Shown here: piece after piece, positions 9,501-15,720 of the stretch
How positions within the stretch are numbered: the stretch's first letter is position 1
Layout: every line of letters starts with the position of its first letter
From: an uncultured Clostridium sp.
GTDB lineage: Bacteria > Bacillota > Clostridia > Peptostreptococcales > Peptostreptococcaceae
Assembly: GCA_900557165.1 (NCBI GenBank)
Contig: USRS01000043.1
Coordinates: 1-19,656, forward strand
Direction: 5' to 3'
Length of the DNA: 19,656 bases
Notes under the pieces: generated by a model
Database searches by the model: none
Told to the model about the DNA's origin: nothing
What the model saw: only the letters and a program-made list of their open reading frames with translations
Translations under genes and position numbers: made by a program

Positions 9501-9512
9501 GATAATATATAA
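3528..9512 (+). CDS. Secreted M60 (enhancin-like) zinc metalloprotease with multiple carbohydrate-binding modules, 1994 aa
   Basis: Expected role: an extracellular gluzincin cleaving O-glycosylated, mucin-like proteins. A signal peptide ends near Ala27 (GVLA). Modules in order: F5/8C/CBM32 (76-212); helical linker; M60 N-region and catalytic domain (277-690) with HEVGH at 544-548 (zinc ligands His544 and His548, catalytic Glu545, probable third ligand Glu559 in EITNN); M60 C-terminal region (to about 785); Ig-like (788-864); NPCBM-1 (865-1005); DUF5011-like Ig (1006-1084); CBM32-2 (1106-1245) with the same kind of helical linker; Ig (1304-1381); NPCBM-2 (1381-1524); Ig (1526-1605); NPCBM-3 (1606-1748); FIVAR (1749-1814); LRR-like (1815-1899); unassigned C-terminal domain (1900-1994). 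There is no LPXTG-type or transmembrane anchor, so it is probably released or held non-covalently. The GGGAGGAG ribosome binding site decides the start. It sits under the c-di-GMP riboswitch. Boundaries are estimates. Confidence 0.93.
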   Translation: MHKKRIAALTLAAIIFNFSSNTVGVLAHEVEQIKPKQGISSKKDVQSNQAKVSKFDLLNNKNLEKYNKVFKLDKSKIIAINNNGGNYPASELYKAIDNNFSTHWETGRYNREDFENEVTLTLDEVTSLDRIVYGARQDGAKGKGFAEKFEIYASLTDDQDDFTLVSQGGYSGSTGDIVEIKFEETKFKRIKFKFKKANQNWASASEFMLYKKDTLSETINDLFTDGTMTKLKDKYNSIDVINKLEDEVNKHPLKDDLEYAINLAKEILQGDKDYSDRTFTLTQYGDTHAKARNTLGMSRFGTDLQSTGIVAKPGEVFKIYVEAQEGAPLPKIAFTQQEGHYNNWKREYQLKRGLNVITVPEIYNNSWTNKPVKGGAVYLINKYTSSEQGKAPIVRIEGGEEFPLFNVGDDKEAFLEKLKAYKVKLEKDPENTVDIYEFNTKRFMYTGTTKAAYQVYVNEGVDVDESVDVWNKQIQDAFDFAGLKDDKSDPTNDSTNVRTTVRLMQPYGAAYAAGDHVGIQRHIQEIALRTDQDSINSILWGMIHEVGHQMDISSRELGEITNNMFSNNAYMKNNAGDRVPYNELYNLLAPDDSSQNFDDISYSQRLGMFWQLQLKKDTYWPELESLYRKRKPSVRNEQEKRDTIALYSSEILNMDLTKYFEKYGFKISDSCKEKLKQFSNDCEKIWYLNGNALSYKGNGFENKNTGLDVSLSKTDAGIRLNMDINQDMKNDLLGFEIIKNGKVIAFTTSGTYTDTKAKDTNENIEYEVVPYALNLSTGDKVQLNSLKPSISVQQKKLTLKLNEKFDAKSYAKAFTNEGEDITESLKVESNVDTTRGGNYEVKYIITENNTNIEKIMKVEVVSDYDYLSDFEWKSATTSWGTPRRNSNIQGRINSTTKKFEKGFGIHANGKITYDLSDKEYDKFEALVGIDSSAIQPNNNSSVTFKIIADGKTLATTNVIGYYDNLAYISVPISGVKELIIEANDGGNGNTADHCIIVNPKLTTNNGKPKITANEKFLKLGDTLDEMKDIKAYDQEDGDLTKNITIESNNFVPNKIGRYEIVYKVKDSNDNVAIQKGYVTVSEDYVVKKSKFGKFNNLSSYNDEFKLPIASVTNNAGHYGNSKITNAIDGNINTHWETGNQNSDTFKNEVIFDLGEVQEISKMAYGARRDAYNKGFATKFEIYVSENESGDDFYLAGSGSYSGSPNDIVQFDMSKVSARRVKLKFVEARENWASLSEVSFYKEDKLADKMSTLFKDENKTDVSENYNTLEKVEELRKEVENHPAYELFKVELDNAEKIIKAKYPTIKVEDVTYVKRKSDFNLKDGVTANDQEDGNITSKVTILDDGGFSSDKVGEYTVVYKVIDKDLNSVTKERKIIVYGKSEYLSDMNWISAQSGWRSVIKDKAVGTNDKIKLNIDGSVKTFDKGFGAATNAEIVYELEGQYDYFTTYVGTDKNFDMDSTTIKFRILADGKEVYKSDVIRKDTPAEFVSLDIKGVKRLVLIADDVDGNLVGDFASWADTKLYQNYSKPVIKGDDVIVFNTKEKVDLLQGIVATDYEDGDITSKVKVNTDYSYGKFGVFDVVYSVTDSDNLTTKFTRKVAITEEETYISDLKWKSATIGSGAIGIDKSVRQQAIKILNEDGYYETFTKGIGTHAYSEIVYNSSGYDIFDTWVGMDQYVSGRDDASVQFKIFVDGKLKAQTGVMKANTPKERLVVDVRNSSEIKLVVDVATNGNNWDHANWADARFRNVPQFSTVQLEKALKEAKKLDLNNYTEQSIEVLENAIKFGEDALNSTNQEVIDSAVESLNSAIDSLVELNLNKVVNIKDEYLKQSIQKELNTSGEITIGQMRQLVSLKVSNAESLEGLQYAINLESLDISYNEIRDLSPLKNLKKLTDLKANPLGGLISGRVYAEDNKAKVSLDVINRNGEKLLPTSVVVKHNKTHEYTTLDINDCMDKNGVVTIDTTGFDSYIYTIYLVYEDKVDNYTSQFMFMLDNI

Positions 9513-9521
9513 TATTTATAT

Positions 9522-9555
9522 AAAAGGGCTATCGCAATTGGTGATTAGCCCTTTT
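9522..9555 (+). terminator. Hairpin between the two protease genes (weak terminator or attenuator)
   Basis: AAAAGGGCTA pairs with TAGCCCTTTT, extended inward by about 4 pairs. The stem ends in only four T's before GATT, so it may terminate only partly. No promoter is evident in the 68-nt gap, so the second protease may depend on read-through from the riboswitch promoter. Confidence 0.6.
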
Positions 9556-9580
9556 GATTAAAACTAATTAGGAGAAGGGT

Positions 9581-12500
9581 ATGTTTAAGAAAAAAATAGC
9601 ATTATTAAGTTTAGTATCAATTATTTCAAATTTTTCATTGTTTACAACAAATGTTTTAGCATATGAAATAAAAGAAAATTCAAAAAAAATTGCATCAACT
9701 GAAGTAATTAAAGAAGATAGTTCGAAAAATAAAAAAACAAGTAAAGCTAAAAAAGTTATTACTGTAGCTCAAAATGGAAATACCCATGCAAAGGCAAGAG
9801 ATAATTTAAAAATGACTTATTTTGGTACAGATTATCAATCTACAGGAATAGTTGCAAAGCCAGGAGAAGAATTTGTTGTGTATGTGCAAGCTGAGGAAAA
9901 TGTACCACTACCAACAATTGCATTTAGTCAACATGAAGGATTTTATTCAAATTGGGTGAGATGGTATCAATTAAAGCCAGGTAAAAATGTTATAACAGTA
10001 CCAGAAATTTATAGCAACTCATGGGAAAAGAAAACAGCAAAAGGTGGAGCTGTATATCTGCTAAATAGATATACAAAAGAAGAACAAGGCAAAGCTCCAG
10101 TTGTAACTATTGAAGGTGGAGAAACTTTTCCTTTATATAATGAAGGTGACGATAAAGAACAATTCTTAAAAGAATTAAAAAAATATAAGAAAGAATTAGA
10201 TGAAGACCCAGAAAATACAGTAGATTTATTTGAGTTTAATACAAATAGAATACTTTACACAGGAACAACATCATCAGCATATAAAGTATATGTAGAAGAA
10301 GGGGTGGATATAGAGAAAAGTACAAATAATTTAAATAGCCAAATTCAAGAAGCTTTTGATTTTTCGGGATTAAAAGATGATATATCAGACCCATCAAATG
10401 ACTCTACAAATATAAAAACAACAATAAGACTTATGCAACCATATGGATTAGCATATGCTTATGTTGATCATGTGGGTATACAAAGAGATTATGAAACATC
10501 AATGCTTAAAACAGATAAATCAAGTCTTGGGTCTGTACTATGGGCGACTGTTCATGAAGTTGGTCACCAAATGGACATAGATGCTAGAGCATGGCCAGAG
10601 ATAACAAATAATATGTGGGCAAACAATGCTCATATAAAACAAGGTTTTGATGATAGAGTTAATTATACTTACATATATAAATATTTAGCTCCAGAAAAAT
10701 CTCTAAGAGGATTTGAAGAAATGGACTACTTCCAAAAGTTAGGGATGTTTTGGCAATTACAATTAAAAAAAGATACTTATTGGGCTGAATTAGAATCTTT
10801 ATATAGAAAAAGAAAACCTAGTCCAAATAATTATCAACAGAAAAAAGATATACTTGCAACTTATTCTTCAGAAGTATTAAATATTAATTTAACTTATTAC
10901 TTTGAAAAATACGGATTTGATTTATCAGATGAATGTAAAGAAAAATTAAAAAAATATCCAACATCAAATGAAAAATTATGGTATTTAAATAGTAGTGTAA
11001 TGAATTATGAAGGGCAAGGATTTGATAACGTAGATACAAACTTAGATGTAACGTTATCAAAATCAAAATCTAATATAAAGCTAACTATGAATATAAATAA
11101 ATCTATTAAAAATGATTTACTTGGTTATGAAATAATAAAAGATGGAAAAGTAATTGGGTTTACAACAGAAAGCTCTTATACAGATAATGAAGCAAATGAT
11201 AATAGTAAATATGAAGTAGTTCCTTATGCAAAAAATTTAACAACGGGAAGAAATGTTGAAATAAGTTCATCAACACCAAATATAAGTTTACAACAAGAAA
11301 AAGTAACTTTAAAAATTGGAGAAGATTTTAATGCCAAAGATTATGTAAAAGGCTTTACTTATTTTGGTGATGATATTACTTCAAAAATAGAAGTTGATAG
11401 TAATGTAAATACTAACGAATGTGGAACTTATACAGTAAAATATACATTAACTAATGAAAATACTACTAAACAAAAAAGTATGGAAGTTGAAGTGGTAAGT
11501 GATTATGACTACTTATCAGATCTTTCATGGGAAAGTATAAAAACAGATTGGGGAACTCCAAGAAAAAACGGAAATATTCAAGGTATGACTCATGGACAAG
11601 TCACTAAGTTTAAAAAGGGTATAGGAATACATGCTAATGGAAAAATAACGTATGACTTATCTGACAAAGATTATGATAAATTTGAGGCTTTAGTTGGTAT
11701 AGATACATCTATAGGTCAAAATGAACATTCAAGTTTAAAATTTAAAATATTAGCAGATGGAAAAACTATCGCATCTACAAATATGATGAATTATGAAGAT
11801 AATTTAGCTTATATAAATGTGGATGTAGCTGGAGTTAAAGAATTAGTAATTGAAGTTAATGATGGTGGCAATGGAAATACATGTGATCACAGTATAATAG
11901 TTAATCCTAAGTTAACAACAAATAATGGTAAGCCTAAATTTAAAGGTGATGATAAAATAGCATTTAATATAAATGACAAAATAGACTTACTTAAAGGAAT
12001 AAGTGTAACAGATGCTGAAGATGGTGACTTAACCTCAAATATAAAAATGGAAACAGATTATATTGAAGGAAGTACAGGAATATTTAATGTAAATTGCTCT
12101 GTAATAGATAAAGATAAAAATAAATCAACATTTACAAGAACAGTAGTAGTTTCTGAAAAAGAGACATATTTATCTGACTTAAACTGGGAATACGGAACGA
12201 TTGGTTCAGGATATATAGGAAAAGATAAATCTGTAAGAGAAGAAACTATACAACTTTTAAATGAAAATGGAACATATGAAAAATTTAAAAAAGGTATAGG
12301 AACTCATGCTTATTCAGAAATAGTTTATGACTCAAGCGGATATGATGTATTTGATACTTGGGTTGGACTTGATAAATTTGTATCAAATCAAAATGCATCG
12401 AGTGTTATATTTAAAGTTTATGTAGATGGCGAACTTAAAGCACAAACAGATATGATGAAATCAAATTCACCAAAAGAGCGCTTAATAGTAGATGTTAGAA

Positions 12501-13159
12501 ATTCTAAGAAAGTAAAATTGGTAGTGGAAGAAGCTGACAACGGAGATACTTGGGACCATGCTGATTGGGCAGATGCTAAATTTAGAACATTTTCAAAATT
12601 TGATTCAACAGAATTAGAAAATACTTTAGTTGAAATAAAAGATAAAAATCTTAAACTAAGTATACAGCAAGAACTTGGTTTACCAGGAGAGATAAGATTA
12701 AGAGATATGAAAGATCTTGTTTCATTAAGTGTTAAAAACGTTAAAAGTTTAGACGGACTACAATATGCTATTAATTTGAAGTCATTAAATATAGAAAATA
12801 ATGAAATTAAAGATTTATCACCATTAAAGAACCTAAAGAAACTTACAAATTTAAAAGCCAATCCTCAAATGATATACGAAGATTTGGTCTTAGCAAAAGA
12901 TAAAAATGTATCTGTTGATTATAACATCTTAAATAGAAACGGAGACAAATTAACTCCAACATCTATATCTATAAAGGATAACAGAACTTGGGAATATACA
13001 AATTTAAATGTTAAAGACTGTATAGATGAAGATGGAAAAATATCATTTAGTACAGAAAACTTTTACTCAGGAATACATACTGTTTATCTTACATATGAAG
13101 ATAAAGTTGATAACTATACAACAAATATTACATTTATAGTTGATACTAGAGAAAGATAA
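9581..13159 (+). CDS. Secreted M60 (enhancin-like) zinc metalloprotease, shorter paralogue, 1192 aa
   Basis: This is a paralogue of the upstream protease, aligning from the M60 domain to the C-terminus. A signal peptide ends near Ala27 (NVLA). Modules: a lysine-rich linker, then the M60 domain from about residue 58, with HEVGH at 325-329 and the probable third zinc ligand Glu340 (EITNN). After the M60 C-terminal region come an Ig-like spacer (about 562-640), NPCBM (642-783), DUF5011-like Ig (784-863), NPCBM (863-1006), LRR-like (1010-1093) and the same unassigned C-terminal domain (1094-1192). It lacks both CBM32 modules with their helical linkers, the middle Ig-NPCBM pair and the FIVAR repeat. 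Both active sites look intact, so the pair probably differs in glycan targeting. An AGGAGA site lies just ahead of the ATG. No surface anchor is seen. Expression probably depends on read-through from the upstream gene. Confidence 0.93.
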   Translation: MFKKKIALLSLVSIISNFSLFTTNVLAYEIKENSKKIASTEVIKEDSSKNKKTSKAKKVITVAQNGNTHAKARDNLKMTYFGTDYQSTGIVAKPGEEFVVYVQAEENVPLPTIAFSQHEGFYSNWVRWYQLKPGKNVITVPEIYSNSWEKKTAKGGAVYLLNRYTKEEQGKAPVVTIEGGETFPLYNEGDDKEQFLKELKKYKKELDEDPENTVDLFEFNTNRILYTGTTSSAYKVYVEEGVDIEKSTNNLNSQIQEAFDFSGLKDDISDPSNDSTNIKTTIRLMQPYGLAYAYVDHVGIQRDYETSMLKTDKSSLGSVLWATVHEVGHQMDIDARAWPEITNNMWANNAHIKQGFDDRVNYTYIYKYLAPEKSLRGFEEMDYFQKLGMFWQLQLKKDTYWAELESLYRKRKPSPNNYQQKKDILATYSSEVLNINLTYYFEKYGFDLSDECKEKLKKYPTSNEKLWYLNSSVMNYEGQGFDNVDTNLDVTLSKSKSNIKLTMNINKSIKNDLLGYEIIKDGKVIGFTTESSYTDNEANDNSKYEVVPYAKNLTTGRNVEISSSTPNISLQQEKVTLKIGEDFNAKDYVKGFTYFGDDITSKIEVDSNVNTNECGTYTVKYTLTNENTTKQKSMEVEVVSDYDYLSDLSWESIKTDWGTPRKNGNIQGMTHGQVTKFKKGIGIHANGKITYDLSDKDYDKFEALVGIDTSIGQNEHSSLKFKILADGKTIASTNMMNYEDNLAYINVDVAGVKELVIEVNDGGNGNTCDHSIIVNPKLTTNNGKPKFKGDDKIAFNINDKIDLLKGISVTDAEDGDLTSNIKMETDYIEGSTGIFNVNCSVIDKDKNKSTFTRTVVVSEKETYLSDLNWEYGTIGSGYIGKDKSVREETIQLLNENGTYEKFKKGIGTHAYSEIVYDSSGYDVFDTWVGLDKFVSNQNASSVIFKVYVDGELKAQTDMMKSNSPKERLIVDVRNSKKVKLVVEEADNGDTWDHADWADAKFRTFSKFDSTELENTLVEIKDKNLKLSIQQELGLPGEIRLRDMKDLVSLSVKNVKSLDGLQYAINLKSLNIENNEIKDLSPLKNLKKLTNLKANPQMIYEDLVLAKDKNVSVDYNILNRNGDKLTPTSISIKDNRTWEYTNLNVKDCIDEDGKISFSTENFYSGIHTVYLTYEDKVDNYTTNITFIVDTRER

Positions 13160-13180
13160 TTGAAGTAAAGATTTTATTTA

Positions 13181-13234
13181 AAAACATAGAGAACAATTCT
13201 TTTATATGAATTTGTATAACTCTATGTTTTTTAT
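13181..13234 (+). terminator. Intrinsic terminator after the protease pair
   Basis: AAAACATAGAG (13181-13191) pairs perfectly with CTCTATGTTTT (13220-13230), with further internal pairing (ACAATTC region with GAATTTGT), and is followed by T's. The remaining gap to the next gene, to about 13330, is AT-rich and should hold that gene's promoter, but no clear -35/-10 pair stands out. Confidence 0.85.
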
Positions 13235-13346
13235 TATAAACAAAATAAATTTCATTTTATAAAGATAGATATTTAATTTCATATGGGTTTCATATTAAAA
13301 TATTAGTATTTTTATAGATAAAATATTGATATTAAGGAGATTGATT

Positions 13347-13925
13347 ATGAAAAGGAGTAAATTAGTAAAAAAATTAACTGTAGTAGCACTAACAATGGTG
13401 GCAATAGCTTCATTAGCAGTAGGATGTACAAGTTCAAAGGAAGGGAGTACAAATACAGCAAACTCGAATAGTAAGTTATTTAAAGAAATGAAAACAGAAG
13501 ACATTAATGGAAATAAGGTAGATAGTTCTATATTCTCAAAATATAAACTTACAGTAGTTAATGTATGGAATACAGGTTGTACTCCATGTGTTGACGAAAT
13601 ACCAACTTTAGACAAGCTAAATAAAGAATATGAGAAAAAAGGTGTTTCAATAAAAGGTCTATTATTAGAATCAGGAGTTGGATTAAATGATGAAGAGAAA
13701 AAAACAGTTGAAGATATATTAAAGAAAGCAAAATCAACTTATCAACAACTGACTGTATCAGAAGATATGTTACAAGATAAAACTTTAATTTTACAATCTT
13801 TCCCTACAACATTCTTTGTAGATAAAGATGGAAATATAGTTGATAGCATAGAAGGCTCTAATGATTATGATGGATGGAAGGCAAAAATAGATGAAGTTTT
13901 AGAAAAGGTGATGACTAATGAATAA
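13347..13925 (+). CDS. TlpA-like thioredoxin-fold lipoprotein (thiol-disulfide oxidoreductase)
   Basis: The 192-aa product has a lipoprotein signal peptide with lipobox LAVGC (lipidated Cys27), so it is anchored to the outer face of the membrane. A thioredoxin/AhpC-TSA-like domain follows, with VNVWNTGCTPCVDEIPTL carrying the redox pair Cys78-Thr-Pro-Cys81. A cis-Pro region is seen at FPTTFFVDKDG. The role would be thiol-disulfide exchange on exported proteins or peroxide/disulfide reduction outside the cell. I chose ATG 13347 because AAGGAGA (13334-13340) sits 6 nt upstream. The longer in-frame TTG at 13326 would put that site inside the gene and spoil the signal peptide. The gene overlaps the next small gene by 8 nt, so the cluster is translationally coupled. 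Confidence 0.9.
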   Translation: MKRSKLVKKLTVVALTMVAIASLAVGCTSSKEGSTNTANSNSKLFKEMKTEDINGNKVDSSIFSKYKLTVVNVWNTGCTPCVDEIPTLDKLNKEYEKKGVSIKGLLLESGVGLNDEEKKTVEDILKKAKSTYQQLTVSEDMLQDKTLILQSFPTTFFVDKDGNIVDSIEGSNDYDGWKAKIDEVLEKVMTNE

Positions 13926-14064
13926 ATTTATGAAAAACAAAGTTGGAATAACTTTAATGGCTATAGGGCTATTATCTATGTCTGTTGGAGTTTTCAGACA
14001 AGAACATAAAACTGTAGCTAAAAAGTCTAATATTATATGTCTTGAATGCATTGGAATTGGTTAG
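13918..14064 (+). CDS. 48-aa membrane-anchored peptide with C-terminal CxxC motif (CD1871A-like)
   Basis: This short gene starts inside the end of the TlpA-like gene (ATGAATAA overlap) and stops 9 nt before the next ATG. The product has a basic N-terminus, one hydrophobic helix (about residues 8-24), a short polar stretch, then ends IICLECIGIG, with Cys41 and Cys44 near the C-terminus. The size, the terminal CxxCxGxG motif and the neighbours match what I recall as the CD1871A family of small CXXC proteins in clostridia; the name is from memory. Its place between a thioredoxin-like lipoprotein and a membrane ferredoxin suggests a redox or metal-handling link. That role is inference. The tight overlaps on both sides argue that it is a real gene. 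Confidence 0.78.
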   Translation: MNKFMKNKVGITLMAIGLLSMSVGVFRQEHKTVAKKSNIICLECIGIG

Positions 14065-14073
14065 GTGATTTAT

Positions 14074-14982
14074 ATGGATTTAGTAAAAAAGATAAAATCT
14101 AACTTAAGATTGACTGTTCAAATTGTATTTACAGCCTTAACTAATGGATATTTTTTAGGCTTTGCAAAGGGAAAGATATATCAAGGGGATAGTAAGCAAC
14201 TATGTGTACCTGGGCTGAATTGTTATTCATGCCCAGGAGCTGTAGGTTCTTGTCCGATAGGATCTTTACAAGCTGTATTAGGAAGTAGAAATTTTAAATT
14301 TTCATTTTATATAATTGGTTTTCTTATGATGATTGGTGCTTTTATAGGAAGATTTGTATGTGGGTGGTTATGTCCGTTTGGATTAGTACAAGACTTACTT
14401 TATAAAATTCCTGGAATTAAAAAAATCAAAAAAGTGATTTTTGACAAGCAATTGAGATATCTTAAATATATTATATTAGTAGTATTTGTAATTATAATGC
14501 CATTAACGTTAACTAATTATGCAGGAGATGGAAATCCATGGTTTTGTAAATTAATATGTCCTTCTGGAACACTTTTTGCGGGTATTCCTCTTGTATCAAT
14601 GAATAGTTCACTTAGAAGAATAATAGGTCCATTATTTACTTGGAAAGTATTTATATTAGTTTCAACTGTTATTTTATCAATAAAAATATACAGGCCATTT
14701 TGTAAATATTTATGTCCTTTAGGTGGTATATATGGATTATTCAATAATTACTCACTTTATAAATATGAAGTGGACTATGACAAATGCACAAAATGTGGTT
14801 TATGTGAGAAAAAGTGCGATATGAATGTGGCTGCATATAAAACACCAAATAGTGCTGAATGTATAAGATGTGGAAAATGTATAGAAGTATGTCCTAAAAA
14901 AGCTATAAGTACTACATTTTCTAAATCACAAAAACCTAATTGTAATTCAAATTGTAAATTAAATTGTTCTGGATGCAAATAA
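14074..14982 (+). CDS. NapH-like polytopic membrane 4Fe-4S ferredoxin
   Basis: The 302-aa protein has about four to five membrane helices. Three repeats of Cys-x3-Cys-Pro (96/100, 158/162, 210/214) characterise the NapH/RdxA/YccM superfamily. Two classical 4Fe-4S clusters lie near the C-terminus (Cys238/241/244/248 and 263/266/269/273). An N-terminal cysteine cluster (44, 50, 53, 60; NCYSCPG) may hold another metal or disulfide. A final tail adds cysteines 290, 294, 298 and 301. The protein should move electrons across or along the membrane, plausibly to the neighbouring TlpA-like lipoprotein via the CxxC peptide. ATG 14074 is chosen because TAGGTGA (14062-14068) sits 5 nt upstream. The in-frame GTG at 14065 lies within that ribosome binding site. 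Confidence 0.9.
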   Translation: MDLVKKIKSNLRLTVQIVFTALTNGYFLGFAKGKIYQGDSKQLCVPGLNCYSCPGAVGSCPIGSLQAVLGSRNFKFSFYIIGFLMMIGAFIGRFVCGWLCPFGLVQDLLYKIPGIKKIKKVIFDKQLRYLKYIILVVFVIIMPLTLTNYAGDGNPWFCKLICPSGTLFAGIPLVSMNSSLRRIIGPLFTWKVFILVSTVILSIKIYRPFCKYLCPLGGIYGLFNNYSLYKYEVDYDKCTKCGLCEKKCDMNVAAYKTPNSAECIRCGKCIEVCPKKAISTTFSKSQKPNCNSNCKLNCSGCK

Positions 14983-14988
14983 AAATAT

Positions 14989-15017
14989 TTAATATAATTG
15001 ATAAATTATAGTATACT
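14989..15017 (+). promoter_or_regulatory. Possible internal promoter before the two-component genes
   Basis: TTAATA (14989-14994) and TATACT (15012-15017) have a 17-nt spacer, 35 nt before the regulator's GTG. No terminator separates the ferredoxin gene from the regulator, so the pair could also be read from the upstream genes. Confidence 0.4.
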
Positions 15018-15051
15018 AAGAAAAAATATAAAAATAAAGAGGTCGGTAAAA

Positions 15052-15720
15052 GTGAGTATAAATATATTAATTATAGAAGATGAAGTAGATATAAGAGAAG
15101 GCATAAGTGAGTATTTATCAGAAGTTGGGTATGAAGTTAAGGTAGCATCTGATGGACAAGAAGGGATTGATTTATTTAGGCAAAATAAATTTGATTTAGT
15201 GTTATTAGATATAATGCTTCCAAAAATAAATGGTTTTGGAGTCTTAAGTCAAATAAGAGAAACTAGTAATGTACCTGTAATTATGTTAACTGCAATGAAC
15301 GATGATTATAGTCAGATTATGAGTTTTAATGAAAAAGCTGATGATTACATAACTAAACCTTTTTCTGTAGTAATACTTCACAAAAGAATAGAAGCATTAT
15401 TGAGAAGAATTCAAGGTAAAGAAAATACAAATAAATGGCTTTATAAAGATGTAGAGGTAGATTTTTTAGGATTTTCAGCAAAAAAACAAGGAAAAACTGT
15501 TGATCTAAAACCTAAGGAAATTAAATTATTAGAATTGTTGCTAAAATATAAAAATCAAGTACTAACTAGAAGTCAAATGCTAGATAATTTATGGGATGTT
15601 GAGGAAACACCACTTGATCGGGTGATTGATGTATATATTAAAAATATTAGAAAAAAATTAGGTATAGACTGTATTATAACTGTAAAAGGTATCGGCTATA
15701 AGTTTGAGGAAAAGCTATGA
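15052..15720 (+). CDS. OmpR/PhoB-family two-component response regulator
   Basis: The protein has 222 aa from GTG 15052. The receiver domain (about 1-115) has the acidic pocket IIEDE, phospho-acceptor Asp53 in LVLLDIMLP, and the conserved Thr (MLTAMN) and Lys (DDYITKPFS). A PhoB-type winged helix DNA-binding domain (about 125-222) ends in the usual VKGIGYKF wing. GTG is preferred because AAGAGGT (15037-15043) precedes it by 8 nt and the receiver then starts MSINILIIEDE. The ATG at 14998 adds an implausible basic leader and lacks a ribosome binding site. It overlaps the kinase gene by 4 nt, so both are translated together. Likely targets include the upstream redox genes, by proximity only. Confidence 0.93.
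   Translation: MSINILIIEDEVDIREGISEYLSEVGYEVKVASDGQEGIDLFRQNKFDLVLLDIMLPKINGFGVLSQIRETSNVPVIMLTAMNDDYSQIMSFNEKADDYITKPFSVVILHKRIEALLRRIQGKENTNKWLYKDVEVDFLGFSAKKQGKTVDLKPKEIKLLELLLKYKNQVLTRSQMLDNLWDVEETPLDRVIDVYIKNIRKKLGIDCIITVKGIGYKFEEKL

Noticed and set aside
12418..12861. 147-codon minus-strand frame inside the second protease gene
   Set aside because: It is a shadow of the NPCBM and LRR coding sequence, with no ribosome binding site or family signature. The other short antisense frames in the proteases and the kinase were dropped for the same reason.
3528..13159. CRISPR-like or tandem DNA repeats in the protease genes
   Set aside because: The repetitiveness comes from diverged protein modules and two paralogous genes, not from short regularly spaced repeats.
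13326..13346. TTG start extending the TlpA-like protein by seven residues
   Set aside because: It would place the AAGGAGA ribosome binding site inside the gene, and the extra residues precede an otherwise perfect lipoprotein signal peptide.
14998..15051. ATG start extending the response regulator by 18 residues
   Set aside because: No ribosome binding site precedes it, it overlaps a plausible promoter, and the receiver domain begins exactly at GTG 15052, which has a good site.
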